From CAAGNP01 sp045595965 (GTDB taxonomy: Bacteria > Bacteroidota > Bacteroidia > Bacteroidales > UBA932), in NCBI GenBank assembly GCA_045595965.1, contig JAZOBN010000032.1, positions 62,001 to 126,000 of the forward strand: 64,000 bases of DNA. Direction: 5' to 3'. Both the position numbers and the translations under genes were made by a program. This document shows positions 35,309-43,791 of the stretch, one piece after another (within the stretch, counting starts at the first letter, position 1; every line of letters begins with the position of its first letter). The notes below the pieces were generated by a model, which did no database searches, was not told where the DNA came from, and saw nothing but the letters and a program-made list of their open reading frames with translations.

Positions 35309-36712
35309 ATGAAATCTAAAATCTTACTTGTGCTGACAGCATTTGTTTTCCTGTGGAGCTGTCAGCCTAACCCGGTGGTTCCCGAAACAGAGAAAATCCA
35401 TTATCTCAAGTCATTCACTATTTCTGTAGATAACAACGGTGATAAAGGGATGAAAGAGAATCCTCTCATTGTCCACATCGGAGGTAATATCTTCGTTACA
35501 GTAAATGAGGGGACCGATATTACAAAATTGGTTCCTACCCTTGTTTCCGGTGATGATGTGAATTTCTTTATAAATAATCAACCTGTTGTTTCTGATGTCA
35601 CAGAGGTGGATTTTAGTGAGACAGCAAATCTGGTGCTTCAGTCTCCTGAAGGGGAGATGGCATATACCATCTTGTTGAAAACCGGGAATAGGAGGATTGA
35701 TGCTCAGGTATATAATATTATGGCAACCCATGGTATACCGGGAATCTCCGTCTCCGCTACTAAGGATGAGAAACTTGTTTACTCTTATGGGTATGGTTTT
35801 GCAAACGAAGAGACCAAGGAGAGAGTCACTCCCAAGCATTTGTTCAGATTGGCGAGTATGACAAAATCACAGACTGCCCTTTGTATTATGACTTTGATGG
35901 AGAGGGGCAAGTTGAAGATTACAGACAGAATGTTCGGTGCAGGCGGTTGGTTTGAGAAGGAGTTCGGTACAGATATCGTGAGTGGAGCAGACCAGATCAC
36001 TATCCAGAATTTCCTAGAACACACCTCTGGCTGGAGCGACGAGCACATCTTTACCTCATCATATGGCCTGGGGGGAAAAGATGTTATGGAGAGGATGAAT
36101 CATATTCTTCACACCATTCCATTGGATAACCCTCCCGGAACAAAGTATGAGTATTACAATATGGGCTATGGTATCTTGGGAGAGTTGGTAGAGAAGATCT
36201 CAGGGAAAGATTATGAGACATTCTTAAGAGAAGATGTTTATGCAAAGGCTGGAGTGAAAGATATCTGGGTCGGAGGTGATCGCAATCACAGACGACCAAA
36301 CGAGGTAATATACTACTCGCAGGATGGAAGAAACGGTTACGGTAATGATATGGACCTTATAAAATCTTTAGGAGGCCTTATTGCTTCTACTGATGAGTTG
36401 ATGCAGGTGATGGCAAGCATCGATTATGGTACAGATGTTCCGGATATTCTCAAACCATCCACATTGGATGTTATGTATACCCCTTCAGAGGTGGGGAATC
36501 ATCAGTATTCTCTTGGTTGGAGAACCAACCATTCCCTTTTCACAAGCTGGGAAAACTACCACGGAGGGACATTGGCAGGAACCGGCACTTTGTGGGCCAG
36601 AGATAAAGATAGCCACACAGCAGCTGTCGTTCTATGTAACTCACGCAGTTATATCGGTGGGTTCGACAACTCGCTGTATGACTTGCTAAATATAGTTATG
36701 ACCAATATCTAG
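35309..36712 (+). CDS. Serine beta-lactamase-like lipoprotein (S12 / class C family)
   Basis: 467 residues. Lipobox LWSC with Cys near residue 18. An N-terminal immunoglobulin-like domain of the DUF5018 kind (about 30-125) precedes a penicillin-binding transpeptidase fold. The SxxK active site is Ser183-Met-Thr-Lys186, and the YxN-like motif is YYNMGYGILG. The HSGW-like loop EHTSGWSDEH and a C-terminal GGTLAGTG in place of KTG are visible. Such proteins hydrolyse D-amino-acid peptides or esters; true beta-lactamase activity is unlikely. It starts 3 bp after the M14 gene and overlaps the DUF2490 gene tail to tail by 4 bp. Confidence 0.9.
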   Translation: MKSKILLVLTAFVFLWSCQPNPVVPETEKIHYLKSFTISVDNNGDKGMKENPLIVHIGGNIFVTVNEGTDITKLVPTLVSGDDVNFFINNQPVVSDVTEVDFSETANLVLQSPEGEMAYTILLKTGNRRIDAQVYNIMATHGIPGISVSATKDEKLVYSYGYGFANEETKERVTPKHLFRLASMTKSQTALCIMTLMERGKLKITDRMFGAGGWFEKEFGTDIVSGADQITIQNFLEHTSGWSDEHIFTSSYGLGGKDVMERMNHILHTIPLDNPPGTKYEYYNMGYGILGELVEKISGKDYETFLREDVYAKAGVKDIWVGGDRNHRRPNEVIYYSQDGRNGYGNDMDLIKSLGGLIASTDELMQVMASIDYGTDVPDILKPSTLDVMYTPSEVGNHQYSLGWRTNHSLFTSWENYHGGTLAGTGTLWARDKDSHTAAVVLCNSRSYIGGFDNSLYDLLNIVMTNI

Positions 36713-37347
36713 AAACTGTAATAGTAGGTAACACCAAGATTCAAGTGGTCATTTTTCTTTGGCTGGTGTGTGAAGACCAGAAACAATTGCAATGAGTTGT
36801 GTTTGTCGAATGCCATATCTGTTCCGGCAGTAAAACGGCATTCCGGCATTCCGCTCTTGTTGATAAGACTCAAGTGTGGTTCTACAGAGATGTAGGGCTT
36901 GAAAATTGAGTTTGTAGAGAGTTTTGCCTGTAATTGTGAACGTAGTCTTGTGTCAGCAACTCCATCGGTAAATGTCTGTTGCCATCTCTCTCTCAATGAA
37001 AGTGAGACTTTGGAAATTTTTACCGATCCGGTTGCATCTATTGTGTATCTGTGTTTCCATACCGAAGATCCGCTGAGTATGGGGGAGTAGGCTGCAGCAA
37101 CCTTGAAATACTTGTTGAATGAGTAGCCCAGAATGAAGTGAGCCCTTGTGGTATTGATTTTGGTGACCATATCTTGAGTTCTCAATTCAAGGTCAACAGT
37201 GGCAGAAAGTTTCTCTGCAATGGGCGCCTTAATACCCACTTTTGTCCATGTACCAAAGTCAAAATCGTTTGCAGATTGGCCATTGGCGTGTGTGAGAGGC
37301 AATGCAATAAGCAATGCAATAAGTAAGGTTTTAGTCAGATTTCTCAT
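36709..37347 (-). CDS. DUF2490 outer-membrane protein
   Basis: 212 residues from the ATG at 37347, which gives the signal peptide MRNLTKTLLIALLIALPLTHANGQ; a longer in-frame start adds a polar leader and is rejected. The body (GTWTKVGIKAPIAEKLSATVDLELR through LGVTYYYSF) is the DUF2490 pattern of an eight- to ten-stranded beta-barrel with a C-terminal aromatic residue. Function of the family is unknown. Convergent with the S12 gene. Confidence 0.85.
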   Translation of the reverse strand: MRNLTKTLLIALLIALPLTHANGQSANDFDFGTWTKVGIKAPIAEKLSATVDLELRTQDMVTKINTTRAHFILGYSFNKYFKVAAAYSPILSGSSVWKHRYTIDATGSVKISKVSLSLRERWQQTFTDGVADTRLRSQLQAKLSTNSIFKPYISVEPHLSLINKSGMPECRFTAGTDMAFDKHNSLQLFLVFTHQPKKNDHLNLGVTYYYSF

Positions 37348-37374
37348 GGTGAAATTTGTTTTATTTGTTGAATG

Positions 37375-37382
37375 CAAAGATA
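37375..37382 (-). promoter_or_regulatory. -7 element of the DUF2490 gene
   Basis: CAAAGATA on the plus strand (TATCTTTG on the coding strand), 28 bp before the ATG at 37347. Confidence 0.5.
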
Positions 37383-37421
37383 GCAATAAATGGCGCTGTC
37401 GTATCCGATAATAATTGTCTT

Positions 37422-37458
37422 ATGTCGATATTTCTCCTGCTCATGTCGATATTTCTCC
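37422..37458. promoter_or_regulatory. Two 16-bp direct repeats, AraC-type operator
   Basis: ATGTCGATATTTCTCC occurs at 37422-37437 and again at 37443-37458, perfect copies 21 bp apart (two helical turns), as AraC-family dimers prefer. They end about 55 bp before the predicted acyl-CoA ligase transcription start. Confidence 0.65.
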
Positions 37459-37471
37459 ATTTGCCATGTTT

Positions 37472-37506
37472 TTTGTTGCCCGAAGTAACAAGAATGTCTA
37501 AATTTG
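37472..37506 (+). promoter_or_regulatory. Promoter of the acyl-CoA ligase gene
   Basis: TTTG at 37472-37475 and TAAATTTG at 37499-37506. The 23-bp spacing is longer than the usual 19-21, consistent with dependence on an activator. Confidence 0.5.
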
Positions 37507-37546
37507 TTGTTGATTTATAAGATTGTAGATTCTAAAACCAAACAAA

Positions 37547-39190
37547 ATGCAACATTTTTTTACCAGATTAGAGACACAAATAAAGTCTAATTGGGATCTG
37601 AAAGCCCTCTGCAACTACAAAGGGGAGAGTTTTACATTTGGACAACTTGCGACCCAGATAGAGAAATTTCATACTTTCTTCAATAAGATTGATATAAAGA
37701 GGGGAGAGAAGGTAGCTATCTGTGCAAAGAATACAGCAAGATGGGGTATGGCATTCTTCTCATCAACCACATATGAGACTGTAACAGTGCCTATTCTGGT
37801 CGATTTCCATCCCGATAGCGTAAATGGTCTGGTAAATCACTCTGAGAGTGTAGTTCTCTTCACTGATGATGATGTGTGGACCAAACTTGATATTACTAAA
37901 ATGCCCACACTTAAAGCTGTTATCTCTACAGTGAATTATAATCTTTTGTATGCTGCTACCCAAGAGATTAAAGATGCTTATGAGAATCTTGATGCCGATT
38001 TTGCCGAGAAATATCCTCAGGGATTCGGACCTGGCAATGTCTCATATCCTATTGGAAATGACAAGGATTTGTGTATCATAAACTATACTTCAGGCAGTAC
38101 AGGGGCACCTAAGGGGGTAATGTTGAGATATGAATGTATCAGCGCAAACGTAGACTTCGGTCAGAGATGGTTACCATCAGGGCCAGGAGACCAGATTGTT
38201 TCGATGCTCCCTATGGCTCACATGTACGGTATGATGTTCGAGTTGATCTATCCACTTTGTGGCGGCTCTACCGTGTACTACCTTGGCAAAACACCTACAC
38301 CGGCTGTCCTTCTTGGTGCTATGGCAGAGGTTAAACCTTATTTGATTATTACAGTCCCTCTTGTTATGGAGAAGATTTTCAAAGGAAAAGTTCTCCCTAT
38401 CTTGAACAAGCCTGTTATCAAGGTTATCGCTGCTATTCCCGGCCTGAACCAGATTATCTTTAAGAAAGTGCGCACATCTCTACTTACTGCATTTGGCGGA
38501 AAGGTGAAGTCAATCATTATGGGTGGTGCTGCCCTTAATCCGGATGTTGAAAAATGGTTCAAGAAATTCAAACTACCATTTACTATCGGTTATGGTATGA
38601 CCGAGGCTGCTCCTCTGCTTGCTTATGAGCCATGGCCAACATTTGTTCCCCGCTCTTGCGGTAAAGCTGTAGATTGTGCAGAGGTGCGTATCGATTCAGA
38701 GGATCCATACAATGTTGTCGGTGAAATCCAGGCACGTGGTACCAATATTATGAGCGGTTACTACAAAAACGAAGAGGCAACCAAAGCTGCATTTACAGAA
38801 GATGGCTGGATGAATACAGGGGATTTGGGTGTAATTGACAAGCAGGGAAATATCTTTATTCGTGGACGAAGCAAAAATATGATCCTGACCTCAAATGGCC
38901 AGAACATCTATCCTGAGGAGGTCGAGGCAGCATGCAATAACCAGCCATATGTTATAGAGTCGGTAGTTGTAGATAGAAAAGGTGTACTTGTAGCGTTGCT
39001 TTATATGGATCAGGATAAAATGAAAGCTGATGGTATTGAGGGCGATGCATTGGGTGCAAAACTTAATGAAATCAGAGTATCTGTCAATAAGGATATGCCT
39101 TCATATAGCAAGGTCGGAAAGATTGAAGTAATGGACCAACCTTTCGAAAAGACCCCTAAAATGAGTATCAAGAGATTCTTGTATTCATAA
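37547..39190 (+). CDS. Long-chain fatty acid-CoA ligase (AMP-forming)
   Basis: 547 residues. The P-loop YTSGSTGAPKGVML, the A5 motif YGMTEAAP, the A7 region GWMNTGDLG and A8 (IFIRGRSKNMILTSNGQNIYPEEVE) place it in the ANL superfamily. C-terminal KTPKMSIKR holds the A10 lysine. Such enzymes activate fatty acids for beta-oxidation or lipid synthesis, or recycle phospholipid acyl chains. Single gene, followed by a strong terminator and an AraC-family regulator that may act on the direct repeats upstream of this gene. Confidence 0.92.
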   Translation: MQHFFTRLETQIKSNWDLKALCNYKGESFTFGQLATQIEKFHTFFNKIDIKRGEKVAICAKNTARWGMAFFSSTTYETVTVPILVDFHPDSVNGLVNHSESVVLFTDDDVWTKLDITKMPTLKAVISTVNYNLLYAATQEIKDAYENLDADFAEKYPQGFGPGNVSYPIGNDKDLCIINYTSGSTGAPKGVMLRYECISANVDFGQRWLPSGPGDQIVSMLPMAHMYGMMFELIYPLCGGSTVYYLGKTPTPAVLLGAMAEVKPYLIITVPLVMEKIFKGKVLPILNKPVIKVIAAIPGLNQIIFKKVRTSLLTAFGGKVKSIIMGGAALNPDVEKWFKKFKLPFTIGYGMTEAAPLLAYEPWPTFVPRSCGKAVDCAEVRIDSEDPYNVVGEIQARGTNIMSGYYKNEEATKAAFTEDGWMNTGDLGVIDKQGNIFIRGRSKNMILTSNGQNIYPEEVEAACNNQPYVIESVVVDRKGVLVALLYMDQDKMKADGIEGDALGAKLNEIRVSVNKDMPSYSKVGKIEVMDQPFEKTPKMSIKRFLYS

Positions 39191-39212
39191 TTGATTTGTA
39201 TTAAATGGTGGT

Positions 39213-39250
39213 AGGGATGGACCGTTTTTTGGTTCATCCCTCTTTTTTTT
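39213..39250 (+). terminator. Intrinsic terminator after the acyl-CoA ligase gene
   Basis: AGGGATGGACC and GGTTCATCCCT form an 11-bp stem (one G-U pair) with a 7-nt loop, then a run of eight to nine T. Confidence 0.88.
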
Positions 39251-39264
39251 TACAATCTGAATAT

Positions 39265-39272
39265 TAACTTTG
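39265..39272 (+). promoter_or_regulatory. -7 element of the AraC-family gene
   Basis: TAACTTTG, only 4 bp before the ATG at 39277; the transcript is probably leaderless. Confidence 0.45.
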
Positions 39273-39276
39273 CGAT

Positions 39277-40188
39277 ATGAATCAACTATACAATAATTTG
39301 GATTTAGTACAACTCAAAAAAATGTTTGGGAGTGCGTCAATCTGGAGTATAGGCGATGACTTCTTTATTGCAGATCTGAATTACAAGGGGAAAGGGAAGC
39401 TGCCGTTCAACAATATACCTACCAGAATAGATGGCTTTATAGGACTTTTCTGTGTCTCCGGCAATCTGACACTTTCAGTGGATTTGAAGGAGACGATGAT
39501 GAGGAGAAATACCTTTTCAGTCATTACCCCGGGAAATATAATCCGTATTGAGAATAATGACCCTGAGTTTGGATATCATATAATTGCTGTGGCTATATCT
39601 ACCAAATATATGACAAAGATGAGGTTTGATATGGCCCGTTTTTTTAATCAGAAAAACTCCCCCTTATCTCAGCCTACCATCCTTCTTAACAGGACAGAGG
39701 TGGTGCTGGCAATGAAATATTACAGTCTGATGAAGAATGTTCTGAATTCAAAGCGTCCGTTTGTTGTGGAGAGTATTATGGCGCTATGTTCTTCTCTTGT
39801 ATATGAGGTTGCAGGATCTTGGGGTGGAAGGGTAAATGAGATAAGTGAACAGTCAGAGAGTGCTCTCAACAGGACAAAAGTGATATATGACAGGTTTATC
39901 AAATTGGTGGCAAAATACCATATTCGTGAACGTGGTGTCCAGTTTTATGCAGACAAATTATGTATTTCACCCAAATATCTTGCTAAGGCTGTAAAGAGTG
40001 CAAGCGGACAAAGCCCGTCATATTGGATCGATTCTTATGTGGTCCTGGAGTCACAAAACCTGCTTCGCTATACCAATGATACAATAAAACAGATCGTGTA
40101 CAAATTGAATTTTACAAATCAATCTGTTTTCCAGAAGTTCTTCAAAGCACATACCGGTATAACTCCTATGGAGTACAGGAGAAAATGA
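39277..40188 (+). CDS. AraC-family transcriptional regulator (first)
   Basis: 303 residues. An N-terminal cupin-like sensing domain (about 1-190) precedes a C-terminal double helix-turn-helix. The two helices are FYADKLCISPKYLAKAVKSASGQSPSYWID and IKQIVYKLNFTNQSVFQKFFKAHTGITPMEYR. The nearest direct-repeat operator is that of the acyl-CoA ligase gene, which lies immediately upstream of this gene; regulation of the ligase is an inference from position. Confidence 0.93.
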   Translation: MNQLYNNLDLVQLKKMFGSASIWSIGDDFFIADLNYKGKGKLPFNNIPTRIDGFIGLFCVSGNLTLSVDLKETMMRRNTFSVITPGNIIRIENNDPEFGYHIIAVAISTKYMTKMRFDMARFFNQKNSPLSQPTILLNRTEVVLAMKYYSLMKNVLNSKRPFVVESIMALCSSLVYEVAGSWGGRVNEISEQSESALNRTKVIYDRFIKLVAKYHIRERGVQFYADKLCISPKYLAKAVKSASGQSPSYWIDSYVVLESQNLLRYTNDTIKQIVYKLNFTNQSVFQKFFKAHTGITPMEYRRK

Positions 40189-40194
40189 AATGTT

Positions 40195-41523
40195 TCAGAT
40201 TCTCTTCTTGTTCCATTTGGCAAACTTCATGTATAGGTAGCATACGGTTCCAAGAAGTGCACCATATAGAATTTCAGCTGTCCAGACAAATTCCACCCTC
40301 GTGGTAAGGTGTGTCATTGCCATAATGAAAAGGATATAAACTACCAGAATGCCTGTCTCCAGGTAAAGAGCGGCAGAGGTGTTTCCTGTGCCGGAGACCG
40401 CCTCGAAGTATGCATTGCCAACCCCTTGAAAGAGGGTTCCGCTGCAAACAACAAGGATAGATGGCACTACCATACGGGCAAACTCCGGGTCATCGGTAAA
40501 TATTGAGGCTATCTGTGCAGGGATCATGAATACTATCAGAAGTATAGGGATTGTGCAAAGAAGGCAGTTTTTCAATATTTTGTTTATGGTGGGAAATACC
40601 AGCTCTGTGGATCCTTCACCTATGATTTTGCTCACAAGTGTGTTGGTGGTGGTGGCGAAAGCGAAGCATGGGATAATAAGGATAAGATAGATACTTCTTG
40701 TTATGGAAGATATCCCTGTGGCTGTCTCCCCCATCTTCTCTATTAGGATAAAAAAGATGAACCAAACGCCAAAAGAGAAGAGTTTCTGCACCATAGTAGG
40801 AGTGGATAGTTTAAGTATCCTCCCCATCAGTTCAGACTCCAGCCTGTATGCTCTGAACATTCCGAACTCTCTTTTTCGCAGTGTGATATAGCTGTATGTT
40901 GTGAAAAATATAAAGGCCGATATCTCTGCACACAAAGATGCCAGTGCAGCACCTCCAATACCCATCTGAGGGAATCCGAAGTTCCCGAATATCAGACAAT
41001 AATCCAGAGCAATATTGACAACTGCCATGATTATAGTGGAGTATGTAATCACTCTTGTATCGGATATCCCCACATATAATGCTCTGTAGAGGTAGTTAAA
41101 ACACACAAATAGAATTCCAAATTGACGGTATTTGATATATTCAATTGAGGCTTCGTAGAGGTTTTGTGAATCTATCAACAGATGAAGAAGTTGGCTGGAA
41201 CAGAAATAGAGTATAGAGAAGAGTATCAGACCCAGCAACAAGACAAAAAGTGATCCGTGTCCAAAGATAACACCTATCCGAGCAAAGTTTTTCTCTCCAA
41301 ATCGTCTTGCTACTATTATCTGTATCCCTATTGCAAATCCGGCAGCTACAGTGGTAAAAAGGAGATAGAAAAGACCGGCCAACATTGATGCCCCTAAAGC
41401 TATCACACCCACGTGTCCCAAGAAGGCTGTATCTGTAAAGTTGATTATGGTCTGGGCCATGTTCCCCAGCATAATAGGAAGGGCAATACTCCAGATTTCC
41501 CTGTTTGAAATTTTAGCTTTCAA
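40195..41523 (-). CDS. MATE-family multidrug/organic cation efflux pump
   Basis: About 442 residues and 12 transmembrane helices in two six-helix halves. The opening KAKISNREIWSIALPIMLGNMAQTIINFTDTAFLGHVG is the standard MATE N-terminus. No ATG fits it: the frame has a TTG at 41523 in the right place and another TTG at 41556, so a TTG start at 41523 is the best guess. These pumps export cationic drugs or metabolites in exchange for Na+ or H+. Its 3' end faces the AraC gene at a 6-bp gap. Confidence 0.9.
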   Translation of the reverse strand: MKAKISNREIWSIALPIMLGNMAQTIINFTDTAFLGHVGVIALGASMLAGLFYLLFTTVAAGFAIGIQIIVARRFGEKNFARIGVIFGHGSLFVLLLGLILFSILYFCSSQLLHLLIDSQNLYEASIEYIKYRQFGILFVCFNYLYRALYVGISDTRVITYSTIIMAVVNIALDYCLIFGNFGFPQMGIGGAALASLCAEISAFIFFTTYSYITLRKREFGMFRAYRLESELMGRILKLSTPTMVQKLFSFGVWFIFFILIEKMGETATGISSITRSIYLILIIPCFAFATTTNTLVSKIIGEGSTELVFPTINKILKNCLLCTIPILLIVFMIPAQIASIFTDDPEFARMVVPSILVVCSGTLFQGVGNAYFEAVSGTGNTSAALYLETGILVVYILFIMAMTHLTTRVEFVWTAEILYGALLGTVCYLYMKFAKWNKKRI

Positions 41524-41697
41524 TATAAATCGTCGTTTTAATGAATACCGGCGCAATATACAACATTTTTCTCTGGCAAGACATTGCTGGCCATAATATC
41601 GTCGCTATCTTAAAACATACAAAAACGGAACAAATCGCTCTGCTGGCGTTGGTACAACTGTTAACCATAATTGAAGTCCGTTAATTTTGGCAAAACT

Positions 41698-41713
41698 GAC
41701 CAGTATATTGGTC
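41698..41713. promoter_or_regulatory. Operator-like palindrome upstream of the mini-protein cassette
   Basis: GACCAGTATATTGGTC is a near-perfect inverted repeat centred about 40 bp before the -7 box at 41745. A matching half-site GACCAATA lies at 43434, upstream of the second AraC gene. Confidence 0.45.
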
Positions 41714-41744
41714 TTTCTGGAAAATTTTCTTCAATCCCTTGCCA

Positions 41745-41752
41745 TACCTTTG
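41745..41752 (+). promoter_or_regulatory. -7 element of the mini-protein cassette
   Basis: TACCTTTG; no good -33 TTTG is seen, which fits an activator-dependent promoter. Confidence 0.5.
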
Positions 41753-41779
41753 CGGCCGTAAAATTAGTATAGGAACGTG

Positions 41780-41851
41780 ATGAAAAGAATTTTGACAATC
41801 ATTTGCGCTATCGTATTTTCGGGTGTGGTGCAGGATTCGGTGCGGAACTGA
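41780..41851 (+). pseudogene. Signal-peptide remnant or leader peptide
   Basis: A 23-codon frame, MKRILTIICAIVFSGVV then QDSVRN and stop. The first 17 residues are a convincing signal peptide, and the start lies in the right place behind the -7 box. The frame then breaks. It looks like the 5' end of a deleted exported-protein gene, left in front of the hendecad mini-protein. A translated leader is the alternative. Confidence 0.4.
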
Positions 41852-41925
41852 CAATGAATACATCGGCTTCAGATCAAGTATTCATTCTTGAGGACATCTT
41901 TATATACATTCTAATACAAATAATA

Positions 41926-42114
41926 ATGACAACACTTAAACCAAAGAAGACAAAGGTCGAGGATGCGGTAGTAGGCGCATATCAGAAAATCGAAGAGACA
42001 GTAGTAGGAACATATCAGAAGATAGAGGATACTGTCGTGGATACCTACCAGAAAATCGAGGACAAATTCGTAGAAAAATTCCTTGAAGGAGACGATACGA
42101 AGAAAGATGAGTAA
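41926..42114 (+). CDS. 62-residue hendecad-repeat mini-protein
   Basis: From the ATG at 41926: MTTLKPKKTKVEDAV followed by three 11-residue units, VGAYQKIEETV, VGTYQKIEDTV and VDTYQKIEDKF, then an acidic tail. The underlying DNA repeats every 33 bp. An 11-residue period predicts a right-handed coiled coil or amphipathic helix. I recall similar VVGAYKKIED proteins as unannotated hypotheticals in gut Bacteroidota and Firmicutes, but no known function. An earlier in-frame start would add 41 residues of non-coding-looking sequence. Its stop overlaps the next ATG (TAATG), so the two are translationally coupled. Confidence 0.75.
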   Translation: MTTLKPKKTKVEDAVVGAYQKIEETVVGTYQKIEDTVVDTYQKIEDKFVEKFLEGDDTKKDE

Positions 42115-42524
42115 TGATGAAGTCAGTGACAGTGATATTTGAAGAACCTCTTCACCATGTATGCCTGATGTATGGACTGAAGCAGACATATGAAAGAATG
42201 CCGTTCCTCAATAAAAAGGTGCTTGAGGTGGGAGGAAAGAGAGTGACGATTGATAATGTCGTTGCGCCTCCTCCTATGATGAGAGACCCTGAAAGGGGAA
42301 CAAGCATAAGATGGGTGAGGAATATGGTAAGTGTGTCGTATTGGAAGAATAAACTTTCAATCGATTATTGGGAGGATATGTGCGGTTGCGATGATATCAC
42401 TGCATTTGTCAATAATCTCATTGAGGATTATCTGCAATTCAGACATCCGTTCATGAAAATAGCTATTAAGACTGATGGATGTTACGACCAGATCACGGGT
42501 CATAGCATCTGTCAGATTCTATAG
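42114..42524 (+). CDS. 136-residue protein of unknown function coupled to the mini-protein
   Basis: Start ATG at 42114 or 42117. No signal peptide or membrane helix is visible. It contains several aromatic and Cys residues (WVRNMVSVSYWKNKLSIDYWEDMCGCDD) and an N-terminal VTVIFEEPLHHVCLMYG. I do not recognise the family. The 1-bp overlap with the mini-protein gene points to a shared complex or pathway. The AraC gene converges on it 8 bp later. Confidence 0.65.
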   Translation: MMKSVTVIFEEPLHHVCLMYGLKQTYERMPFLNKKVLEVGGKRVTIDNVVAPPPMMRDPERGTSIRWVRNMVSVSYWKNKLSIDYWEDMCGCDDITAFVNNLIEDYLQFRHPFMKIAIKTDGCYDQITGHSICQIL

Positions 42525-42532
42525 CATCCCCC

Positions 42533-43348
42533 TCACTCTTTAGACAAGGTGTGACGATAAGCTTTTGGAGAGATCCCCTCGACCCGTTTGAAATATTTTC
42601 CAAAGACCGATTGTGATGGAAAATCGAGTTCGTCGCTTATTTCCTGGATGCTCATTGAAGTTGATGAAAGACAGCTTTTGGCATATAGAACAACATACCT
42701 TTCAATCCAGTCCAGAGCCGTCATACCTGTCTCCTGTTTGAGCATAGTCGAAAGATATTTGCCGGTCACGCAAAGTTTGTCTGCATAGAACCCTATATCC
42801 CGTCGGCTCTTGAAGTTTTCTGCGACCAACGACATGAATCTTTCGCATTTTTCCTGCTGGACAGTCAGTACGGACGACTGGCCTTGAACGCCGTGCATAT
42901 AATATCCAAGTCCGTAATAGTATGCAGAAAACAGATGCCCGATGATCTCTTCCCGATACGGATTGTCAGGCTGCTTCATCAGACTTGATACCTGTCTGTG
43001 AACAGAAGAAAGAACATCGATAACCTCTTCTGAAACACTATAGAACTGTGTATTCTTAATAAAGAGCCTCTCTTGAAGGCTTACCGGAAGATTGAGTGAA
43101 TCGGTAAAATTCTGACTTAGGACCATCCCAAATCCGGAAAACTCATCATCTGTTTCCAGTGATTCCACGACTTGCCCAGGAAGGAACAACGCCACGGCTG
43201 GGGCCTTGAGTGACCACAAACGAAAATCCACCAGACAAGAGAACCGACCGGCAGTAATGACGATATGGGTCACTTTCTGTATTTTATGAGGAAAGCGGAG
43301 CCCCTTCAGGATGCTCTCATTCTCTAATAGTTCTATATCCTGCAACAT
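42533..43348 (-). CDS. AraC-family transcriptional regulator (second)
   Basis: 271 residues. N-terminal cupin-like domain (about 15-160), C-terminal double helix-turn-helix (FYADKLCVTGKYLSTMLKQETGMTALDWIERY, then IQEISDELDFPSQSVFGKYFKRVEGISPKAYR). It shares the FYADKLC helix start with the AraC protein at 39277, so the two are related. Its likely targets are the mini-protein cassette, the MATE gene, or the divergent fimbrillin leader; half-site GACCAATA occurs in its own upstream region. Confidence 0.92.
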   Translation of the reverse strand: MLQDIELLENESILKGLRFPHKIQKVTHIVITAGRFSCLVDFRLWSLKAPAVALFLPGQVVESLETDDEFSGFGMVLSQNFTDSLNLPVSLQERLFIKNTQFYSVSEEVIDVLSSVHRQVSSLMKQPDNPYREEIIGHLFSAYYYGLGYYMHGVQGQSSVLTVQQEKCERFMSLVAENFKSRRDIGFYADKLCVTGKYLSTMLKQETGMTALDWIERYVVLYAKSCLSSTSMSIQEISDELDFPSQSVFGKYFKRVEGISPKAYRHTLSKE

Positions 43349-43582
43349 GACCCTGCAAATTTACCAAATCAGAATAATTGGACAAATACTATCGCGATTT
43401 GTGGGAAAATCAGAAGAATATTGGAGAAAAATTGACCAATAAGCCGGAAAACCAGCAGGTCCTAACTGAGTATTTTAATTATTTATTTTTGCAAGAGATT
43501 GACTTTGTAGATTTTAATTTTCTAAAACTAAGGGGGTAATTATTCTCTATCTATTCTCGCAATAATGTAAACGCATCATTAG

Positions 43583-43606
43583 TGTCCACTAAAATTTTAG
43601 TGGACA
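43583..43606. repeat. Perfect 24-bp palindrome
   Basis: TGTCCACTAAAA followed directly by its exact reverse complement, no spacer. It ends 27 bp before the TATCTTCG box. It could be an operator or two abutted transposon ends. Confidence 0.7.
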
Positions 43607-43689
43607 GCAATGTGATTTTCAGAAAATTTTAATATCTTCGCGTCAAGTGTGGGTTAAAGGCTTTAGCACTCCATATATCAATTGGCAAA

Positions 43690-43791
43690 ATGAAGAACAC
43701 AGTTGTTTATATAAATTCTAAATGGGGGGGGGTAAAAATTGCCCTTCTAATTACCCTTTGTAATGATGTAAACGCATATATAAAGATATAA
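43690..43791 (+). CDS. 33-codon small frame crossing a G9 tract
   Basis: Starts at the ATG at 43690 (MKNTVVYINSKWGG, then VKIALLITLCNDVNAYIKI). It runs through nine consecutive G (43724-43732) and then a hydrophobic stretch. It begins 50 bp after the TATCTTCG box. The G-run would put the frame in or out of phase if it slips. Expression is unproven. Confidence 0.3.
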   Translation: MKNTVVYINSKWGGVKIALLITLCNDVNAYIKI

